Assembly: GCA_945872035.1 (NCBI GenBank) | Contig: CAMBYA010000060.1 | Span: forward strand, 1-10,215 | Source of the DNA: Rhizobium sp. Q54 | GTDB taxonomy: Bacteria; Pseudomonadota; Alphaproteobacteria; SMXS01 | DNA: 10,215 nt | Reading direction: 5' to 3' | Shown: positions 6,307 to 10,215 of the stretch, piece after piece | How the letters are laid out: the number at the start of each line of letters is the position of its first letter | Numbering within the stretch: the stretch's first letter is position 1 | Position numbers and translations under genes: made by a program | Notes under the pieces: generated by a model | Told to the model about the DNA's origin: nothing | Seen by the model: only the letters and a program-made list of their open reading frames with translations | Databases searched by the model: none

Positions 6307-6771
6307 GTGCCGCTGTTTCTGTCGTCATATGCCAACAAGGTGGACAAGAAGGGGCGGGTATCCGTCCCTGCGTCGTTCCGCGCCGAATTGGAGCATTTGA
6401 ACGGCTTCGTCGCCTTCCCCCATACCGAGCACGCCTGTATCGAGGGCTGGGACCGCAGCCGCATGGACGAGCTGGCCGAAGCCATGGATCAATACTCGCC
6501 GCTGTCCGAGGAGTATGACGCGCTGGGCTATCTGATGGGCAAGGCGCGCGTGCTGCCGTTTGACCCGGAAGGCCGCGTCATCCTACCGCCCTACCTGATC
6601 GAGACCGCCGGCATCACCGACAGCGCGGTGTTCGTCGGCCGCGGCAAGTCGTTCCAGATCTGGGATCCGGAGCGCCATGCCGAGTTCGAGACCCGGATCA
6701 AGCCGAGCTCGGCCATCGTCGCCAAAGCCATTTCGCTGGGCAGGACCAGGCGCGGGGACGCGCATGAATGA
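6307..6771 (+). CDS. mraZ: Transcriptional regulator MraZ
   Basis: MraZ is a DNA-binding protein that represses the dcw operon, including its own gene, by binding TGGGN repeats as a multimer. The 154 residues hold two AbrB-like halves with the family's paired motifs: VDKKGRVSVPASFR at 12-25, and LPFDPEGRVILPPYL at 83-97 followed by FVGRGKSFQIW at 109-119. The length is normal for the family. The GTG at 6307 is the first usable start after the in-frame stop at 6277-6279, and the G-rich stretch at 6294-6300 is the only plausible ribosome binding site. Five matching operator repeats lie at 6174-6219. The 3' end overlaps rsmH by 8 bases. Confidence 0.96.
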   Translation: MPLFLSSYANKVDKKGRVSVPASFRAELEHLNGFVAFPHTEHACIEGWDRSRMDELAEAMDQYSPLSEEYDALGYLMGKARVLPFDPEGRVILPPYLIETAGITDSAVFVGRGKSFQIWDPERHAEFETRIKPSSAIVAKAISLGRTRRGDAHE

Positions 6772-7744
6772 CACCGGCCGCCATGCCCCCGTCATGCTGC
6801 GCGAAGTGGTCGACGCCATCGCGCCGCGGGCGGGCGAGACCGTCATTGACGCAACCTTCGGCTGGGGCGGCTACACGCGCGGCTTCCTCGATGCTGCGCC
6901 CTGCGTGGTCTACGGCATCGACCGCGATCCCACCGCAGCGGCCCGCGCCGCCGTCATCAGCGCCGAATTTCCGGGGCGCTTCACGTTCGTCGATGGAAAG
7001 TTCGGCGACATGATCGAGTTGATGGACCGTGCCGGCGTCACCGCCGTCCAGGGCGTCGCCTTCGACATCGGCGTGTCGTCCATGCAGCTCGACGATGCCG
7101 AGCGCGGCTTCTCGTTCCAGAAGGACGGCCCGCTCGACATGCGCATGGCGGGCCGCGAGTCCGACGCGCCCGATGCCGCCGAGCTCGTCAACAACGAGGA
7201 CGAGGCCGAGATCGCCCGCATCATCTGGCTCTATGGCGAGGAGCGGAACTCGCGCCGCATCGCCCGCGCCATCGTCGCTGCCCGAAAGACCAAGCCGATC
7301 ACCCGCACCCTTGAACTGGCCGAAATTGTCGCCGGCGTCTCGGGCGGCGTGCTGCCGCACAAGATGCACCCGGCGACCCGCACCTTCCAGGCGCTGCGCA
7401 TCCATGTGAACGACGAGCTGGGCCAACTCGAGATGGGCCTGCGCGCGGCCGAGCGGTTGCTGGCGCCCGAAGGCCGGCTCGCGGTCGTCTCGTTCCATTC
7501 CCTCGAGGATCGGATCGTGAAGAACTTCCTGCGCGAACGGGGCGGCATGGCGCCCTCCACCTCGCGCCATCTGCCGGAACAGCCCGGCCGTCTCGCTCCC
7601 AGCTTCAGCCTGACCGCGCGCGGCGCCGTCAAGCCGACGGACGCGGAGACAGATGCCAATCCGCGAGCGCGCTCTGCCCGCCTGCGCGCCGCCATCCGCA
7701 CGGCGAACGACGCCTGGCCCGATGACGGGAGGCGCGCGGCATGA
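6764..7744 (+). CDS. rsmH: 16S rRNA (cytosine-1402-N4)-methyltransferase RsmH (MraW)
   Basis: RsmH uses S-adenosylmethionine to methylate N4 of C1402 in the decoding centre of 16S rRNA. The 326 residues show the family landmarks: HAPVMLREV at 7-15, the methyltransferase motif I region VIDATFGWGGYT at 27-38, YGIDRDP at 50-56, FDIGVSSMQLD at 100-110 with RGFSF and GPLDMRM after it, the helical insertion ending GEERNSRRIARAI (158-170), HPATRTFQALRIHVNDEL at 202-219, and VVSFHSLEDRIVKNF at 241-255. The usual small residue in the motif I loop (GAGG or similar) is Trp34 here. ATG at 6764 is chosen because the typical N-terminus begins there; GGGGA at 6754-6758 precedes it. The start lies within mraZ in another frame. 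The stop overlaps the next gene as ATGA. Confidence 0.97.
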   Translation: MNDTGRHAPVMLREVVDAIAPRAGETVIDATFGWGGYTRGFLDAAPCVVYGIDRDPTAAARAAVISAEFPGRFTFVDGKFGDMIELMDRAGVTAVQGVAFDIGVSSMQLDDAERGFSFQKDGPLDMRMAGRESDAPDAAELVNNEDEAEIARIIWLYGEERNSRRIARAIVAARKTKPITRTLELAEIVAGVSGGVLPHKMHPATRTFQALRIHVNDELGQLEMGLRAAERLLAPEGRLAVVSFHSLEDRIVKNFLRERGGMAPSTSRHLPEQPGRLAPSFSLTARGAVKPTDAETDANPRARSARLRAAIRTANDAWPDDGRRAA

Positions 7745-8208
7745 AGCGCTCGATCACCCTGATTACCTTGTGCGTGCTGATCGTCGTGTCCTATGGCCTC
7801 TACAACCTGAAATACGAGGTGGAGGACCTGCAGGACCACGCCAACGGCCTGCGCGCCCAGATGGAAGAAGACCGCCGCGCCATCAAGGTGCTGGAAGCCG
7901 AGTGGGCTTATCTCAGCCGCCCCGACCGGCTGCAGAAGCTGGCGCAGAAATTCCTCGTGCTGCAGCCCACCGTGGCGCGCCAGGTCGGCGATGTCGCCGA
8001 CCTGCGGCTGAAGCCCATGGATGAGATACTGGCGCCGCAGCCCGCCATCGACACGAGCGAGGCGGCCGTCAAGCCGGCGCCCTCGCAGGCGACGCCCGTT
8101 GGAGCACCGACGCCGGCCGCCGCTGTGTCGCCGGTGGTTGCCGGCGCGCCGCTCGTTCCCGTCGCCAACACCACGGCAGGCGCCGCGCCGATGGAGGATG
8201 TCCAGTGA
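7741..8208 (+). CDS. ftsL: Cell division protein FtsL
   Basis: FtsL is a bitopic inner-membrane protein that joins FtsB and FtsQ in the divisome and helps activate FtsW-FtsI. The 155-residue protein has a very short cytoplasmic N-terminus, one membrane segment (about 5-20), and a periplasmic coiled-coil stretch (about 22-56). These are followed by the alphaproteobacterial FtsL signature LEAEWAYLSRPDRLQKLAQK at 51-70. After about residue 95 comes a low-complexity tail rich in Ala, Pro and Val with no recognisable fold. Identification rests on topology, signature and position between rsmH and ftsI. GGGAGG at 7727-7732 precedes the ATG, which overlaps the rsmH stop by four bases. The ftsL stop in turn overlaps the ftsI start as GTGA. 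Confidence 0.92.
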   Translation: MKRSITLITLCVLIVVSYGLYNLKYEVEDLQDHANGLRAQMEEDRRAIKVLEAEWAYLSRPDRLQKLAQKFLVLQPTVARQVGDVADLRLKPMDEILAPQPAIDTSEAAVKPAPSQATPVGAPTPAAAVSPVVAGAPLVPVANTTAGAAPMEDVQ

Positions 8209-9893
8209 GGCACATCACCACCATCGAGTTCGACGGAGTCGGCAAGCGTGCGGTGGACAATGCGCGCGGCCGGGTACGCGTCGCCATGGCCGTTTTCGCG
8301 CTGGTATTCGCCGCTATTTCGCTACGGCTCGTCGACCTGGGCCTGCTCAGCGGGGAAGTCACCGACAAGCGTGTGCTGGCGGCGGCTATGGATGTGGCGC
8401 CGCGCGCGGACATCGTCGACCGCAACGGCGTGCTGCTCGCCACCGATCTGACGGCGATTTCGGTCTACGCCCAGATCCCGAAAGTACTGAACGCCCACGA
8501 CTCGGCGCTAAAGCTGGCTGGCGTCCTGCCGGGCGTGTCGGCCGACCTGCTGGAGCGCAAGTTCAGCTCCGACTCCAAGTTCATCTGGGTCAAGCGCAAG
8601 GTGACGCCCGCCGAATACGACGCGGTCAATCGCCTGGGCCTTCCGGGAATCGGTTTCCAGCGCGAGGTGGAACGCGTCTATCCGCACGGCAACCTGGCCG
8701 CCCACATGATCGGCTACACCAACGTGGACGGCCGCGGCCTCGCTGGCGTCGAGCGCTATTTCGACGACCGGATGCGCAAGGAAGGCCCCCGCGGCGAACC
8801 GTTGCGCCTGGCCCTCGATGTGCGCGTCCAGCATGCGCTGCGCAATGAGATCGCCGCTTCCGTAGAGGAATTCTCGGCTCTCGGTGGCGGCGGCCTGGTG
8901 CTCGACATCCACACCGGCGAGATCATCGCCATGGTCAGTCTCCCGGACTTCAATCCCAACGAGCCTGGAAACATCGCCAACAATCCGGAACTCATCAACC
9001 GCATGAGCCACGCGGTGTTCGAATGGGGCTCGACCTTCAAGGCGTTCACCATGGCGATGGTGCTGGAGGCGGGAAAGGCCGGGTTCCGCGACAGCTACGA
9101 CGCCACCAACCCGATCCGCATCTCACGCTTCACCATCAACGACGATCATCCCAAGCATCGCTGGCTGAGCGTGCCCGAAGTCTTCATGTACTCGTCGAAC
9201 ATCGGCACCGTGAAGATGGCGCTCGACGTGGGCACCGAGGGCCAGAAGACGTTCCTGCGCAAGCTCGGCTTCATGGACCGGCCGCATGTGGAGCTGAAGG
9301 AAACCGGTGCGCCGCTGTTGCCTGCCCAGTGGAAGGAAATCAACACCATGACCATCTCGTTCGGTCATGGCCTGTCGATCACCGGCCTGCAGCTGGCCGC
9401 CGCCTATGCCGCGGTCGCGGGCGACGGCGTGCTGCACCCGGTTACCGTGCTGAAGATGCCGCCCGGCTACAAGCCCGCGGGCGAGCGCGTGGTGTCGCAG
9501 GAGACCGCGGTGAAGATGCAGGGCCTGCTTCGCCTGGTCGTGGAAAAGGGCACCGGCCGCCAGGCCGAGGCGCCGCACTATCTGGTCGGCGGCAAGACCG
9601 GCACCGCCGAAAAGGCGGGCGGCGGCGGCTACCGCAAGAAGTCGCTGGTGTCATCCTTTGCCGCGATCTTCCCGTCGATCAATCCGCGCTATGTCACCGT
9701 GGTGATGCTCGACGAGCCCAAGGGCACCAAGAAGACCTACGGCTATGCCACCGCCGGCTGGACCGCCGCGCCCGCGACCAAGCGTCTGGTCGAGCGCATC
9801 GCACCCATGCTCGGCGTCCCGCCGTCGGACGAGCCCACCCACCCGGTTACCCACGAGATCATGCAGTACATCCAGCCGGAGGTGCGCTCGTGA
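8205..9893 (+). CDS. ftsI: Peptidoglycan transpeptidase FtsI (PBP3), class B penicillin-binding protein
   Basis: FtsI cross-links septal peptidoglycan as the transpeptidase partner of FtsW. The 562 residues comprise a short cytoplasmic N-terminus, one membrane anchor (about 26-48), the class B dimerisation/pedestal domain (about 62-190), and the transpeptidase domain (about 228-535). The three penicillin-binding motifs are present: SxxK as STFK with the acylated Ser276 and Lys279, SxN as SSN at 330-332, and KTG at 464-466 in VGGKTGTAEK. RADIVDRNG at 67-75 is the typical start of the pedestal domain. The residue two before the catalytic serine is Trp274, where Pro or Leu is usual (EPGS/ELGS). 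The start is GTG, with GGAGG at 8193-8197 and a four-base GTGA overlap with the ftsL stop. No frameshift or truncation is seen. Confidence 0.97.
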   Translation: MRHITTIEFDGVGKRAVDNARGRVRVAMAVFALVFAAISLRLVDLGLLSGEVTDKRVLAAAMDVAPRADIVDRNGVLLATDLTAISVYAQIPKVLNAHDSALKLAGVLPGVSADLLERKFSSDSKFIWVKRKVTPAEYDAVNRLGLPGIGFQREVERVYPHGNLAAHMIGYTNVDGRGLAGVERYFDDRMRKEGPRGEPLRLALDVRVQHALRNEIAASVEEFSALGGGGLVLDIHTGEIIAMVSLPDFNPNEPGNIANNPELINRMSHAVFEWGSTFKAFTMAMVLEAGKAGFRDSYDATNPIRISRFTINDDHPKHRWLSVPEVFMYSSNIGTVKMALDVGTEGQKTFLRKLGFMDRPHVELKETGAPLLPAQWKEINTMTISFGHGLSITGLQLAAAYAAVAGDGVLHPVTVLKMPPGYKPAGERVVSQETAVKMQGLLRLVVEKGTGRQAEAPHYLVGGKTGTAEKAGGGGYRKKSLVSSFAAIFPSINPRYVTVVMLDEPKGTKKTYGYATAGWTAAPATKRLVERIAPMLGVPPSDEPTHPVTHEIMQYIQPEVRS

Positions 9894-10215
9894 GGCTGTC
9901 TGAACTCATCGACCGCAACGGCGACGCCGCGCGCATCGACATCCGTGGCCTGTCCTCGGACAGCCGAACGGTACAGGGCGGCTACCTGTTTGCCGCGCTG
10001 GCGGGCACCCGCAGCAAGGGCGCGGACTTCGTTTCCCAGGCGATCGCCAAAGGCGCCGTCGCCGTGCTCACCGATCCGGAGGCGGAGATCGCCGAGCGCG
10101 ACGTCTATGTCGTCACCGACCCCAATCCGCGCCGCCGCCTGGCGCTGATGGCTGCCCGCTTCTTCGGCGGCCAGCCGGAGACGACCGTCGCCGTCACCGG
10201 CACCAACGGCAAGAG
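9890..10215 (+). CDS. murE: UDP-MurNAc-tripeptide synthetase MurE, 5' part only
   Basis: MurE adds the third stem-peptide residue, meso-diaminopimelate in most Gram-negative bacteria, to UDP-MurNAc-L-Ala-D-Glu in the cytoplasm using ATP. Only the first 108 codons lie in the window. They show the N-terminal MurE domain with the DSR motif at 24-26, the following GGYLFAALAG (30-39), and the start of the Mur-ligase ATP-binding loop VTGTNGK at 102-108. The two bases after Lys108 are AG, which fits the expected Ser. The GTG start overlaps the ftsI stop as GTGA and has GGAGG at 9878-9882. The gene continues beyond the window, and the residues that choose the amino-acid substrate are not visible. Confidence 0.95.
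   Translation, partial: MRLSELIDRNGDAARIDIRGLSSDSRTVQGGYLFAALAGTRSKGADFVSQAIAKGAVAVLTDPEAEIAERDVYVVTDPNPRRRLALMAARFFGGQPETTVAVTGTNGK

Overview
The window is GC-rich and almost fully coding, and its framework looks alphaproteobacterial. It opens inside a bacterial type-A RNase P RNA gene (rnpB) and closes inside murE. The right-hand third is the start of the division and cell wall (dcw) cluster in standard order: mraZ, rsmH, ftsL, ftsI, murE. From family knowledge, rnpB lies next to mraZ in many Alphaproteobacteria. The RsmH, FtsL and MraZ sequences also read as alphaproteobacterial. The order or family cannot be fixed from this window.

Layout: (1) about 1-308, the 3' three quarters of rnpB. 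(2) 355-2756, a tight plus-strand operon of three genes: a microsomal-type epoxide hydrolase-like alpha/beta hydrolase, a crotonase-fold protein of ECHDC3 type that lacks both catalytic glutamates, and a small YccU-type CoA-binding protein. (3) 2815-5265, a cytoplasmic family 3 glycoside hydrolase (beta-glucosidase type) with an inserted PA14 domain. (4) 5269-5946 on the minus strand, a 225-residue protein I do not recognise, convergent with the glycosidase and separated from it by only 3 bases. (5) 5947-6306, the one long non-coding stretch. It holds a perfect GTTC-N7-GTTC match to the alphaproteobacterial LexA (SOS) box on the side of the unknown gene, and five NCCCA (TGGGN on the other strand) repeats at 10-11 base period, which fit an MraZ operator, on the side of mraZ. 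(6) 6307-10215, mraZ-rsmH-ftsL-ftsI-murE, with every junction overlapping by 4 or 8 bases.

How it works together: the dcw genes make a translationally coupled operon for septal peptidoglycan synthesis, ribosomal RNA methylation and MraZ autoregulation. The genes at 355-5946 are metabolic or unknown and appear to have been inserted between rnpB and mraZ. I see no insertion sequence, integrase, CRISPR array, tRNA or clear rho-independent terminator. No complete new multi-gene system is evident. The most interesting points are the putative SOS box in front of the orphan gene, the MraZ repeat array, and the active-site substitutions in the hydrolase and crotonase proteins.
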